The notes beneath the pieces were generated by a model that was given only the letters and a program-made list of their open reading frames with translations, did no database searches and was not told where the DNA came from. A stretch of DNA of 64,000 nucleotides, taken from Bog-473 sp963836605. Its GTDB lineage: Bacteria; Actinomycetota; Acidimicrobiia; Acidimicrobiales; RAAP-2. The stretch is from contig CAWIKB010000011.1 in NCBI GenBank assembly GCA_963836605.1, positions 744,001 through 808,000 on the forward strand, read 5' to 3'. This document shows, in pieces, positions 51,429 to 59,670 of the stretch. The position numbers and the translations under genes are program-made. Positions within the stretch are counted from its first letter, which is position 1; the number at the start of each line of letters is the position of its first letter.

Positions 51429-52790
51429 TGCCGGCGGGCATGTTCGAGTTCGACGAGGCCATGGCCGATCTGGTCCTCGCGGCCTGCCGGGAACGGCTGG
51501 CGCTCGACCCGGTGCCGCTCGACTTCGGCGGCCAGAGCGGTGCGCTGGGCGACGCGGTGTCCGGGTTGATGCGTCCGGAGGGAAACGATGCCGGCGAGGT
51601 GTTGCAGCTCTTCGTCGACAGGCTGGCCACGGCCGTCGTCTCCTGCGACAGCCCCCGCTTCCTCTCGTTCATTCCCGCCGCGCCGACCAAGGCGGCCCTG
51701 CTCTTCGACATGTTCGTGTCCTGCTCCTCCCTGCACGGCACCTCCTGGCTGGAGGCGGCGGGTGTGGTGGTGGCCGAGAACCAGGCGCTCGGGGTCATCG
51801 CCACCGAAGCCGGCATGCCGCCCGGTGCCGGCGGGTGCTTCGTCGCCGGTGGTTCGGCTGGGAACCTCTCCGCGCTGGTCGTGGCACGGGACACGGCGGG
51901 CCACCGGCGGCGGCCGCGCCGCACCGACCCGTCCGCTCATCGCCGTGAGCGACGATGCCCACTCCTCGGTGGGCCAGGCTCTCCACGTCATCGGTGTGGA
52001 GTCCCTGGTGGTGCCCACCCCGGATCATCGGCTGACCGGCGGGGCACTGCGGAACGCCCTGGCCCGTCACGAACGGGCGGACGACGTCATCGGCGTGGTG
52101 GCCACGGCCGGGACCACCAACGCGGGAATCGTCGACGACCTGGGCGGGGTCGCCGAGGTGGCCGAGGAGCGATCGTGGTGGTTCCACATTGACGGCGCCT
52201 ACGGGGGAGCCGCGCTCTTCGCCCCGTCGGCCCGAAGCAAACTCGCCGGGTTCGACCGGGCCGATTCCTTCATCGTCGATCCCCACAAATGGCTCTTCGC
52301 ACCGTTCGACTGCGCCGCGCTCGTCTATCGGCAACCGAATCTGGCCAAGGCGGTGCACGCCCAGGACGCCTCCTACCTCGAAGTGCTGCACACCGACGAC
52401 CCGGCGGAGTGGAACCCGAGCGACTACGCGTTCCATCTGACCCGGCGGGCCCGAGGACTGCCGCTGTGGTTCTCCCTGGCGGTCAACGGCCTCGACGCGT
52501 ATCGGGCGGCGGTCGAAGCCGCCCTCACCACGGCCCGACGCGCCGCTCGGCTGATCAGCGACACACCGCACACCGAGTTGGTCCGTCCCCCGGGGCTCTC
52601 GGTGGTCCTCTTCCGCCGGCCTGGTTGGGCCAGAGCCGACTACGAGGACTGGTCAGCCCGTCTCCTGGCCGATCAGACCGGGTTCGTCACGCCCACCGTC
52701 TGGGAGGGGGAGACGGTGGCCCGCTTCGCCTTCCTCCACCCGAACACCACGCTGGACATGATCGCGGAGATCCTCGACACCATGGCCTGA
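51428..52790 (+). pseudogene. Group II PLP-dependent decarboxylase, interrupted by a one-base insertion
   Basis: When one base is skipped between about 51902 and 51932, this is a 453-residue decarboxylase of the aromatic-amino-acid/glutamate/diaminobutyrate type. The first frame covers ADLVLAACRERLALDPVP to AGGSAGNLSALVVARD; the second frame continues RPLIAVSDDAHSSVGQALH to the end. PLP-binding features are the Asp in HIDGAYGGAA and the Schiff-base Lys in VDPHKWLFAPFD. The insertion lies in a GGC/CGG-rich run. It is coupled to larC. Whether the break is real or a sequencing error is open. Confidence 0.8.
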
Positions 52791-52797
52791 GGGCGGA

Positions 52798-53430
52798 CTA
52801 CCCGGCCAGGCGGCTCTGCAGGGTCGAGAGGCCCTCACCGCCCAAGCCGTCCAACCCGGCGGGGCGCCCGACCACCGTCAGGAGGAGCGACAGGGCCGGC
52901 CCCGACACCTCGGGACCGTCGCCGGACGCCCAGTCGAGGTCGGACGCGACGAGCCGCAGGCCGGCGATCCGGTTCTTGGCACCCACCGGGAAGTTGGCCA
53001 TCTTGTACATGTCGAGACAGGCCACCAGCGCCTCGGGCGCGGGCGCATGCTGCAGGCCCAGTGGCCGGCGGATGTCCTCGCTGTGCACCAGGACCTCACC
53101 GAGCATGGTCCGAGCGGGCCCCGGAGGCTTGTTGGTGGTCGTGGTCCGGGCCCGAATCCGCTCGATGATCTCGGTGGTGGGTCGCGCGCCGACGACACGT
53201 GCCTGCCGGTCCATCATGGTGTTGAAGCGGAAACCGTTGGCCAGCATCCCTTTCATGAACAGACCCGGCGTCTGCTCACCCGACATGACGATGTGGCCGG
53301 CGGCGATCTGCACCGTCCATCCGGCGCACAGCGACGGCGCCGCCCATTGGTCGGTGGTCAGCGTGGCCAATGTCTCCGCGGTCGCCGCCCGTTCGCCGTG
53401 AATGAGCTGCCACGTCATCGCGTCGTCCAT
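52798..53430 (-). CDS. Mycothiol-dependent maleylpyruvate isomerase-type (DinB-fold) protein
   Basis: A 210-residue protein of the actinobacterial MDMPI/TIGR03083 type. Typical are SLCAGWTVQIAAGHI in the N-terminal four-helix bundle, with its metal-binding His, and LGEVLVHSEDIRRPLG with a second His. Mycothiol is the low-molecular-weight thiol of actinobacteria, which supports the host assignment. The ATG at 53430 has AGGAG 7 bases upstream; a TTG 6 bp earlier is less likely. Precise substrate unknown. Confidence 0.87.
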   Translation of the reverse strand: MDDAMTWQLIHGERAATAETLATLTTDQWAAPSLCAGWTVQIAAGHIVMSGEQTPGLFMKGMLANGFRFNTMMDRQARVVGARPTTEIIERIRARTTTTNKPPGPARTMLGEVLVHSEDIRRPLGLQHAPAPEALVACLDMYKMANFPVGAKNRIAGLRLVASDLDWASGDGPEVSGPALSLLLTVVGRPAGLDGLGGEGLSTLQSRLAG

Positions 53431-53511
53431 CGCCAACTCCTTGATCGGGGTGCCGTGCGGCCCATTCCGAACTCACGACGAATGGCGGCGCCGAAATGGA
53501 CGGGCTCGACA

Positions 53512-53567
53512 GACTACGTCGCCTGCACTTCGGCGCGCTGACTACGTCGGCTGCACTTCGGCGCGCT
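53512..53567. repeat. 28-bp tandem duplication over the dsbA-like stop codon
   Basis: Two adjacent 28-bp copies (53512-53539 and 53540-53567) differ at one position only. Each encodes the C-terminal AEVQ(P/A)T and stop of the DsbA-like gene on the minus strand, so the second copy is a translated remnant just beyond the first stop. It looks like a recent slippage or repair duplication. Confidence 0.85.
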
Positions 53568-54192
53568 CCCACGCCCGGCGCAGGACAGCCAGAAGGGTGT
53601 CGACATCCTGCGCGCCGGGGACCGCCCAGGCGCCGTTGATGAGGAAGTGGGGCACCCCGGTGATCCCCCGCTCCCGCGCGGCCGACTCGTCCGCCCGTAC
53701 CTCCTCGGCGTGGGCGCCGCTGCCCAGGACCTCTTCCACCACGCCGGCGTCCATCCCGGCGGCGGAGGCAACCTGCCGCAGCACGCCGTGGTCCGAGAGC
53801 AGCGCACCTTCGGTGAAATACGCCGAGAAGAGACCCTTGACCACCGCGTCTTCAACCGTCGTCCCCCGTGCCGCCTGGGCCACACGGTGCGCATCGAACG
53901 TGCTCCCGAGCTGGACCCGGTCGAAGGCGAACGCCATGCCGACCTCCCCGCCCAGTTCGGTCAGCTGTTCGTGCCCGGCCCGGACCTGCGCCGGGCCCAT
54001 CCCGTACCGGGTCGCCAGCACCTCCTCCAGAGACTGGGCGCGCCGGGCCGGCGCGCGCGGGTCCAGCTCGAACGACCGGTGACGGACCGTGATCTCGTCC
54101 CCGTGTTCGAACTGTTCCCGCGCCACGTCGAGCCGGTAGAGGCCCAGCGCGCACCAGGGGCAGGCGAAGTCGGACCAGATGTCAATCTCCAC
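53542..54192 (-). CDS. DsbA family oxidoreductase (FrnE-like)
   Basis: A 216-residue thioredoxin-fold protein with the active-site motif CPWC at Cys11-Cys14, the helical insertion FELDPRAPARRAQSLEEVLA and the cis-Pro segment GITGVPHFLI. The absence of a signal peptide indicates a cytoplasmic FrnE-type dithiol oxidoreductase. The start is GTG at 54192 and no ribosome site precedes it; the DNA directly upstream is the edge of the IS30 element, so the native leader may have been replaced. Confidence 0.92.
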   Translation of the reverse strand: MEIDIWSDFACPWCALGLYRLDVAREQFEHGDEITVRHRSFELDPRAPARRAQSLEEVLATRYGMGPAQVRAGHEQLTELGGEVGMAFAFDRVQLGSTFDAHRVAQAARGTTVEDAVVKGLFSAYFTEGALLSDHGVLRQVASAAGMDAGVVEEVLGSGAHAEEVRADESAARERGITGVPHFLINGAWAVPGAQDVDTLLAVLRRAWERAEVQPT

Positions 54193-55430
54193 GGTAGGGA
54201 GAACCCGGCGGTTTCAAGGGGTCCGCGCAACGGCTTGGTGAGTAGGCAACGCTTCGTTGCCCGAACCAGGAGGTTGCGGATGGCCACACATCACATGACC
54301 CGTGAACAGAAACAGATGGCGCGTCGCCTCAGGAGCAAGGGGTTGAAGCTCAGGGAGATCGCCAGAGATCTGAGCTGTTCGATGTCGCTGGTGAAGGCCA
54401 GCGTCTATGCCCAGAGCGAGGAGGTAGGAAGGCCCGACAGGTGGAAGCCGGCGCCGGGGCACCTCAGCGCCGAAGAGCGCGAGGAGATCTTGTTGGGACT
54501 GGCCCGAGGTGAGTCGATGTCGGAGATCGCCCGGGGCCTTGGACGTGCCCCGTCCACGATCACCCGGGAAGTGGCCGCCAACGGAGGTGCGGTCCGCTAT
54601 GGGGCCTGGAGGGCCCATTGCCGGGCCGAGGCCTCGTCGAGGCGACCTAAGCCCGCCAAGCTTGCTCACCCTCCCCTCGTCCGCCAGGTGACCACCTGGC
54701 TGGAGAGGCTGTGGTCGCCCCAGGAGATCGCCGAGCGCTTGCGCCTCGAGTACCCAGACGATCCGATGATGCAGGTGAGCCACGAGACCATCTACCAGTC
54801 CCTCTTCGTCCAGGGCCGTGGTGAGCTCCGGCGTGAGCTCGCCCGCTGTCTGCGCTCGGGGCGCACGGCCCGCCGTCACCAGGGTCGAGTGGAGAAGCGA
54901 GGCAAGATCTCCAACATGGTCATGATCAGCGACCGGCCCGCCGAGATAGAAGACCGGGCGGTGCCCGGACATTGGGAGGGCGACCTCATCATCGGGGCCG
55001 GCGGCAAGTCAGCTGTCGGCACCCTGGTCGAGCGCTCGACCCGCTTCGTGCTGCTCTTGCACCTCCCCGACGACCACGGCGCTTCCAGCGTCGAGGCGGC
55101 CATGCGCAAGGCGATCAAGAAGCTGCCCGACGAGCTCGCTCGCTCCATCACCTGGGATCAGGGCCGTGAGATGGTCGACCATGTGGACTTCACCGTGGCC
55201 ACTGGCATCCCCGTCTACTTCTGCGATCCTCACTCGCCCTGGCAACGCGGGTCTAACGAGAACACGAACGGACTGCTGCGCCAATACATGCCCAAGAGCA
55301 CCGACCTCTCAGTACACAGTGCGGCCGATCTGGCCCGATTTCAGCGAAGCCTCAACGGACGTCCTCGCAAAACGCTCGGATACATGAAACCATCAGAGAA
55401 GTTCGAATCCGCCCCCTACCGAGCCAGCTC
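54193..55430 (+). mobile_element. IS30-family insertion sequence, right end apparently truncated
   Basis: The element carries one IS30-type transposase. The left boundary is placed close to 54193 because the dsbA-like gene starts there without a leader. On the right, the transposase reading frame runs past its usual C-terminus (GYMKPSEKF) into the 3' end of the DinB gene. Only a short GGTAGGG stretch looks shared between the two edges as an inverted pair, so I cannot define terminal repeats or a target duplication. Boundaries are approximate. Confidence 0.65.
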
Positions 55431-55473
55431 TATTCCCACGACTGCTTCGGCCAATCCTCGGCCGCCGCCATGA
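54280..55473 (+). CDS. IS30 family transposase
   Basis: A 397-residue transposase. The N-terminal helix-turn-helix region (LKLREIARDLSCSMSLVKA, then MSEIARGLGRAPSTITREV) binds the ends. The DDE catalytic triad is Asp235 (HWEGDLIIG), Asp293 (TWDQGREM) and Glu328 (GSNENTNG). AGGAGG lies directly before the ATG. After about residue 375 (MKPSEKF) the tail ESAPYRASSIPTTAS does not look like a family C-terminus and is read from neighbouring DNA, indicating a truncated right end. The catalytic domain is intact. Confidence 0.94.
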   Translation: MATHHMTREQKQMARRLRSKGLKLREIARDLSCSMSLVKASVYAQSEEVGRPDRWKPAPGHLSAEEREEILLGLARGESMSEIARGLGRAPSTITREVAANGGAVRYGAWRAHCRAEASSRRPKPAKLAHPPLVRQVTTWLERLWSPQEIAERLRLEYPDDPMMQVSHETIYQSLFVQGRGELRRELARCLRSGRTARRHQGRVEKRGKISNMVMISDRPAEIEDRAVPGHWEGDLIIGAGGKSAVGTLVERSTRFVLLLHLPDDHGASSVEAAMRKAIKKLPDELARSITWDQGREMVDHVDFTVATGIPVYFCDPHSPWQRGSNENTNGLLRQYMPKSTDLSVHSAADLARFQRSLNGRPRKTLGYMKPSEKFESAPYRASSIPTTASANPRPPP

Positions 55474-55987
55474 GCGTCCAGCAGGTGGCACCGTCGAGGG
55501 ACTCACGGATGATGTCGGCGTGGCCGGCATGACGTGCCGTCTCCTCGATCAGGTGGAGCAGCACCCAGCGCGGTGACCAGACCAGGCCGGCCGGTATCCA
55601 CGGGGCGTCTGAGCCGGTCGGGGGCAGTGGCGCCCCGAGGTCGGCGATGTCGCCCACGATCTTTTCGGTCCGCACCGCGACGTCGGCCGAGAACGTCCGC
55701 ACGTCGGCCAGGGTCTCCCCCGCCACCAACCGGAACCCGTCGGCCCAGTCCCCCTCAGGCATGAACACCGCGCTGTCGCCCTCTTGGAGGAAGGTGGTCC
55801 AGGCCCGCTCGACCAGCGCCGCGTGCTTGACCAGGCCGCCCAGGGACAGCTCGCTCGCGCTGGGCCGGGCCTTGGCATCGGCGTCGGTGAGACCGTGGGT
55901 GGCGTAGCGGATGCCGTCACGCTGCTGGTCCAGATAGGACAGCAAGGCGTCACGCTCGTCGAGGACGGGTGGCACGAGTCCGGGCAT
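55430..55987 (-). CDS. DinB family protein (DUF664)
   Basis: A 185-residue DinB-fold protein. Features are SELSLGGLVKHAALVERAW with a metal-binding His in the second helix, and RWVLLHLIEETARHAGHADIIRE (in part) with the HxxxH pair of the fourth helix. Function in the family ranges from thiol-dependent transfer to detoxification. The ATG at 55987 has GGGAAG upstream. Its 3' end overlaps the read-through tail of the IS30 transposase. It is divergent from a WYL regulator with a perfect palindrome between. Confidence 0.88.
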   Translation of the reverse strand: MPGLVPPVLDERDALLSYLDQQRDGIRYATHGLTDADAKARPSASELSLGGLVKHAALVERAWTTFLQEGDSAVFMPEGDWADGFRLVAGETLADVRTFSADVAVRTEKIVGDIADLGAPLPPTGSDAPWIPAGLVWSPRWVLLHLIEETARHAGHADIIRESLDGATCWTLMAAAEDWPKQSWE

Positions 55988-56048
55988 GATGTCTTCCCTC
56001 TTTCTGCCGGCGAGCCGGCCTGATGTGGTGTCCCCATGGTGCGCCCCG

Positions 56049-56073
56049 AAAGTGGCCATCGCATGGCCACTTT
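56049..56073. promoter_or_regulatory. Perfect 25-bp inverted repeat, likely operator for the DinB/WYL pair
   Basis: AAAGTGGCCAT and ATGGCCACTTT are exact complements separated by CGC. It lies between the divergent DinB (start 55987) and WYL regulator (start 56092) genes, 19 bp before the latter. Binding by the WYL regulator is inferred from position. Confidence 0.7.
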
Positions 56074-56091
56074 TTCGGACATACTGACCAC

Positions 56092-57108
56092 ATGCGTGCC
56101 GATCGTCTGGTGGCGGCCCTCCTGGTCCTCCAGGCCCGGGGACGGGTCACTGCCCAACAGCTGGCCGAAGAACTCGAGGTCAGCGAGCGCACAGCCCGAC
56201 GCGACCTGGAGGGCCTGGCCATGGCCGGTATCCCCGTCTACTCCCAGCCGGGCCGAGGCGGGGGCTGGACCCTCCTCGGTGGAGCCCGCACCGACCTCAG
56301 TGGCCTGACCGCGGCCGAAGCCCGGACCTTGTTCCTGGTGGCCGGCCCCTCGGCCGCCACCCCGGAGGTCAAGGCAGCCCTGCGCAAGCTGGTCCGGGCC
56401 CTGCCCTCGACGTTCCGCTCCGGGGCAGAGGCGGCGGCCAGCGCGGTGGTCCTCGACCCCACCAACTGGGATCGCGGCCAGCGCCTACCTCCGGCCGCCT
56501 TGGAGGACCTCCAGATGGCGGTGGTGGACGGCGTGCAGGTCCGACTGGGGTACGCCCGGCGCGACGGTGAGGTGTCACTCCGGACGGTGCACCCGCTCGG
56601 TCTGGTGGTCAAGAACCAGGTCTGGTATCTCGTCGCGCAGACCGAGGCCGGTCAGCGGACCTTCCGGGTCGACCGCGTGCAGTCGGTGGAACGCACGGAC
56701 CAGCCGGCACGACGGCCCGAGGGCTTTGACCTGGCCAGCGCCTGGCGTTCCATCATGTCCACCTTGGACGACCAACGGGTCCCGACCAGGGTGGGTGTGC
56801 GGACCGACCAGGCCACCGCCGACGTCTTGGGCTACGTCTTCGGCACCCGCCTGGTCGAGGCGGGCGGCGAGGGCCGGGGCGACGCCGGTGACAGCGGCCT
56901 GATCGATGTTGAGATCCGCGGGCACTCCGAGGAACTGGTGGCCCGCCAGCTGGCCGGGTTCGCCGACGCCATCGAGGTCCTCTGGCCCGAGCGCGTGCGG
57001 CTCCACCTGGCCGACATCGGACGGGCCCTGGTGGCCCACCATGGGCCGGCTCGGCCGCTCGGTCGTGCGGCCGCGGGCGCGGCCCCCTCAACCAGCGCCA
57101 AGAGCTGA
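56092..57108 (+). CDS. WYL domain-containing helix-turn-helix regulator (YafY/DeoR-type)
   Basis: A 338-residue regulator. The N-terminal HTH (about 1-60: RADRLVAALLVLQARGRVTA, ELEVSERTARRDLEGLAMAG) is followed by YSQPGRGGGWTLL and a WYL domain (about 140-210) containing VRLGYARRDGEVSLRTVHPLG and NQVWYLVAQ. The C-terminal WCX-like extension runs to the end. WYL domains sense nucleic acids or small ligands. It is divergent from the DinB gene and probably controls it through the palindrome at 56049. Its 3' end overlaps the amidase gene by 21 bp. Confidence 0.92.
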   Translation: MRADRLVAALLVLQARGRVTAQQLAEELEVSERTARRDLEGLAMAGIPVYSQPGRGGGWTLLGGARTDLSGLTAAEARTLFLVAGPSAATPEVKAALRKLVRALPSTFRSGAEAAASAVVLDPTNWDRGQRLPPAALEDLQMAVVDGVQVRLGYARRDGEVSLRTVHPLGLVVKNQVWYLVAQTEAGQRTFRVDRVQSVERTDQPARRPEGFDLASAWRSIMSTLDDQRVPTRVGVRTDQATADVLGYVFGTRLVEAGGEGRGDAGDSGLIDVEIRGHSEELVARQLAGFADAIEVLWPERVRLHLADIGRALVAHHGPARPLGRAAAGAAPSTSAKS

Positions 57109-58224
57109 CTCCAGCCACGCACCGGCCGCGAGGAGGCGCTCTTCGCTCCGGGGCGGTCCGATCAGTTGCAGGCCGGCCGGCAGGGGACCGCCCGTGCGGA
57201 CCGGCACCGACAACGCCGGCACGCCGGCCAGGTTGACCGGGATGGTGCACCGACCGATCAGCAGGTCGCTCCCCTGGTCGGGTTCGGGCGGGAAGATGGT
57301 CAGGGTCGGCGTAACCAGGAAGTCGACGCGGGTGAACACCTCGTCGAGCGCGGCCCGCCATCGCCGCTGGCCGGCCCAGGCCCGCTCGATGGTGGCGGCG
57401 TCGCAGGCCGATCCCAATTCGAGGCGCTGGCGCACATCGAGGCCGATGCCCTCGGGGTCCCGTGCCATCAGGGCCCGGTTCGATGCCCACGCTTCGGCGA
57501 CCAGCAGCAGCCCGGCGTCCCGGGTGGCCTGGTCCCATTCGGGCACGTCGAAGTCGCGCCATGTCCACTCGCTCACCCGCAGCGCACCGTCGATGGCGGC
57601 GTCGATGAGGGGATCGGCCGGCGGCCGCAGTCGACCCACGACGGCGTCGGCGGGCCCGGACATGGTGAAACCGGGCTCGAGCAGTTCCATGCCGAGCACG
57701 AGGCCCGCGACGTCGCGGGCCAGGGGGCCGACGGTGTCGAAGCTGGGGGACAGCGGCCACACGCCGTCGAGGGGGATCCTCCCCGCCGTCGTCTTGAGGC
57801 CGGCGACACCACAACAAGCGGCCGGGATGCGGATCGAGCCGCCGGTGTCGCTCCCGTAGGCCACCTCGGCCTCCCCGGTGGCCACCGCCACCGCCGACCC
57901 ACTCGAGGACCCCCCGGGGACCAGTTTGGGGTCCAGCGGGTTCTGTGGAGTGCCGAACCAGGGATTGACGCCGGTGACCCCGAATGCCAGCTCGTGCAGA
58001 TTGGTACGCCCCACGATGCGCGCGCCGGCCGCCCGGGCACCGGCCAGGCAGGCCGCGTCAGTCGCCGCCGGCACCGCCCGGCGGGCCACGGCCCGGCAGC
58101 CCGCCGTGGTGGGCTCCCCGGCCATGTCGATGAGGTCCTTGACAGCCAGGCGGACGCCGGCGCCGGCGGTGTCGTAGCGGGTGATGAAGGTGGAGGAGCC
58201 CCGTTTCCCGGGCCCGCTGGTCAC
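57088..58224 (-). CDS. Amidase (amidase signature family)
   Basis: A 378-residue amidase-signature enzyme. The Ser-cisSer-Lys triad is visible: Lys in RLAVKDLIDMAG, cis-Ser in GGSSSGSAVAVA, nucleophile Ser in GSDTGGSIRIPAACCG. Such enzymes hydrolyse amides or act as Glu-tRNA amidotransferase-like hydrolases; lack of gatB and gatC neighbours argues for a catabolic amidase. It starts with GTG at 58224. It is shorter than many family members (450-500) because of a short N-terminus. Confidence 0.92.
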   Translation of the reverse strand: MTSGPGKRGSSTFITRYDTAGAGVRLAVKDLIDMAGEPTTAGCRAVARRAVPAATDAACLAGARAAGARIVGRTNLHELAFGVTGVNPWFGTPQNPLDPKLVPGGSSSGSAVAVATGEAEVAYGSDTGGSIRIPAACCGVAGLKTTAGRIPLDGVWPLSPSFDTVGPLARDVAGLVLGMELLEPGFTMSGPADAVVGRLRPPADPLIDAAIDGALRVSEWTWRDFDVPEWDQATRDAGLLLVAEAWASNRALMARDPEGIGLDVRQRLELGSACDAATIERAWAGQRRWRAALDEVFTRVDFLVTPTLTIFPPEPDQGSDLLIGRCTIPVNLAGVPALSVPVRTGGPLPAGLQLIGPPRSEERLLAAGAWLESALGAG

Positions 58225-58276
58225 GGTCGCCCCGGGGGCTCGGTTCGCACCACGGGCCCGATTAGATCAGATCAGG

Positions 58277-59131
58277 TCACCCCGCCCCGGCCGGGACCTC
58301 CCGGTCCTGCCGCGCCGCCGCCGAACGGATGGGCAGGGTCTCGCCCGTCTCGAGCAGGGTCTTGAGGCTCGAGAGGAGCTGGGGCCACCCCCCGCTCACG
58401 CTCTCGAGCACGGTGCTCCCGGGTTCGAAGCCGTCGTGCACCACGGTGAGCTTGACCATCTCCCCGACCGGCTCGATGTCAAAGGCCACCCTCGACCGCC
58501 CCTCGCCGGACACCGTGGCCAGGAACTCGTCGCTGAATCCGTGGAGATCAGCCAGCTCCTGGGTGAAGGTGTGCCACGTGTACGCCAGCCGACGGCACGG
58601 TTCGAATTCGAGCACCACCTGAGCCGGATCGGCGGTCACCACGCCACCTTCATCCCAGGTCATGGTCGAGCCAACGGTCCAGTCGGTCTCGAGGGCCACT
58701 CCCCAGTAGCGGCGGGTGAACGTCGGATCGGTCAGCGCCTGCCAGAGGCGTTCCGGCGTGGTGTTGATGTACGTCGTGTAGACGAATTGCGGCTTGTCCA
58801 TGGTGGTCTCCTCCAGTGCTCGCTTCAGGTCCGACAGGGCGTGGACCCGTTCCTGGTCGTAGTGGTTGATCCAGCGCTCGGCGATGTCGTTGATGGGGGC
58901 GGCGTTCAGGTAGTGCAACTTCTCCCGGCCGTGCCGGACCGGGGTCACCAGACCGGCCCGCTCCAGCACCGCCAGATGCTTGCTGACCGACTGCCGGGCC
59001 ATCGACAGGCCGGCGCACAGGTCCCGCAGGCTCTGCCCGTTCCGGGCGTTCAGGCGGTCCAGCAGTCGACGACGGCTGCCGTCGGCCAGCGCCTTGAACA
59101 CCTCCTCCGTCCCGGCATCCATCCTCGCCAT
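58277..59131 (-). CDS. Fusion of ArsR-type HTH regulator and SRPBCC/AHSA1 domain
   Basis: A 284-residue protein. The N-terminal ArsR winged helix (about 5-100) reads EEVFKALADGSRRRLLDRLN, then LCAGLSMARQSVSKHLAVLE and GREKLHYLN. After a short linker (MDKPQFVYTTYINTTPERLW, near 120) comes an AHSA1 domain with TRRYWGVALETDWTVGS and VVTADPAQVVLEFEP. The two modules are usually separate, adjacent genes. The ATG at 59131 has GGGAGG upstream. It is preceded by a promoter with two matching palindromes, which suggests autoregulation with the SRPBCC part sensing a ligand (inference). Confidence 0.92.
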   Translation of the reverse strand: MARMDAGTEEVFKALADGSRRRLLDRLNARNGQSLRDLCAGLSMARQSVSKHLAVLERAGLVTPVRHGREKLHYLNAAPINDIAERWINHYDQERVHALSDLKRALEETTMDKPQFVYTTYINTTPERLWQALTDPTFTRRYWGVALETDWTVGSTMTWDEGGVVTADPAQVVLEFEPCRRLAYTWHTFTQELADLHGFSDEFLATVSGEGRSRVAFDIEPVGEMVKLTVVHDGFEPGSTVLESVSGGWPQLLSSLKTLLETGETLPIRSAAARQDREVPAGAG

Positions 59132-59150
59132 GCACCTCCCGAGTGGATAT

Positions 59151-59200
59151 GCAGCCATTTGGCTGCCTTAACTATAAGCAGCCAATCAGCTGCATGTCAA
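59151..59200 (-). promoter_or_regulatory. Sigma-70-type promoter with twin ArsR-like operators
   Basis: On the minus strand TTGACA (59195-59200) and TATAGT (59171-59176) are separated by 18 bp. A 16-bp palindrome-like site GCAGCCAATCAGCTGC (59178-59193) fills that spacer and a second, GCAGCCATTTGGCTGC (59151-59166), lies just downstream. The layout would let the ArsR-SRPBCC protein repress its own transcription. Confidence 0.75.
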
Positions 59201-59217
59201 GGGCCGGGGCGGGAGCG

Positions 59218-59670
59218 TCAATCTCCGGTCAGGGTGCGGCGGTACACGTTGGTCTCCCGCCGCTCGAAGCCCAGCCGCACGTAGAGCCGATTGGCCGCCT
59301 CGCGTTCGGGGCGTGACGTCAGGTCGACGGTGCGGGCGCCCTGCCGGCGCGCCCGGTCGAGCGCGTCCTCGACCAGCCGGCTGGCCACACCGGCGCCCCG
59401 GGCCGCGTCGTCGACGACCACGTCCTCGACCCAGGCCCGGACGCCCGTGGGCAGGGTGAACACGGCGAGGGTGAGCATGCCCAGCAGGACGCCGTCATTC
59501 CGGTCGTCGTCGCGGGCCAGCAGCAAGGTGGTGGCGGGGTCGGCCACGATACGGCCGAGTTGGTCCAGATCCGGCGGGGGGGAGGAGGACGAGAGCTGCG
59601 GCACCAGGTTGGCCACGGCGTCGCGCAGTGCTCCATCGGCGACCTCGGCCGCCGCGATGGTGAGTGCCAT
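59218..59670 (-). CDS. GNAT family N-acetyltransferase
   Basis: A 150-residue acetyltransferase. The acetyl-CoA-binding motif A region reads VEDVVVDDAARGAGVASRLVE, followed by ARRQGARTVDLTSRPEREAA and the C-terminal YVRLGFERRETNVYRR. Residues for the acceptor site are not diagnostic. The start overlaps the stop of the upstream NUDIX gene, so they are cotranscribed. Confidence 0.92.
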   Translation of the reverse strand: MALTIAAAEVADGALRDAVANLVPQLSSSSPPPDLDQLGRIVADPATTLLLARDDDRNDGVLLGMLTLAVFTLPTGVRAWVEDVVVDDAARGAGVASRLVEDALDRARRQGARTVDLTSRPEREAANRLYVRLGFERRETNVYRRTLTGD

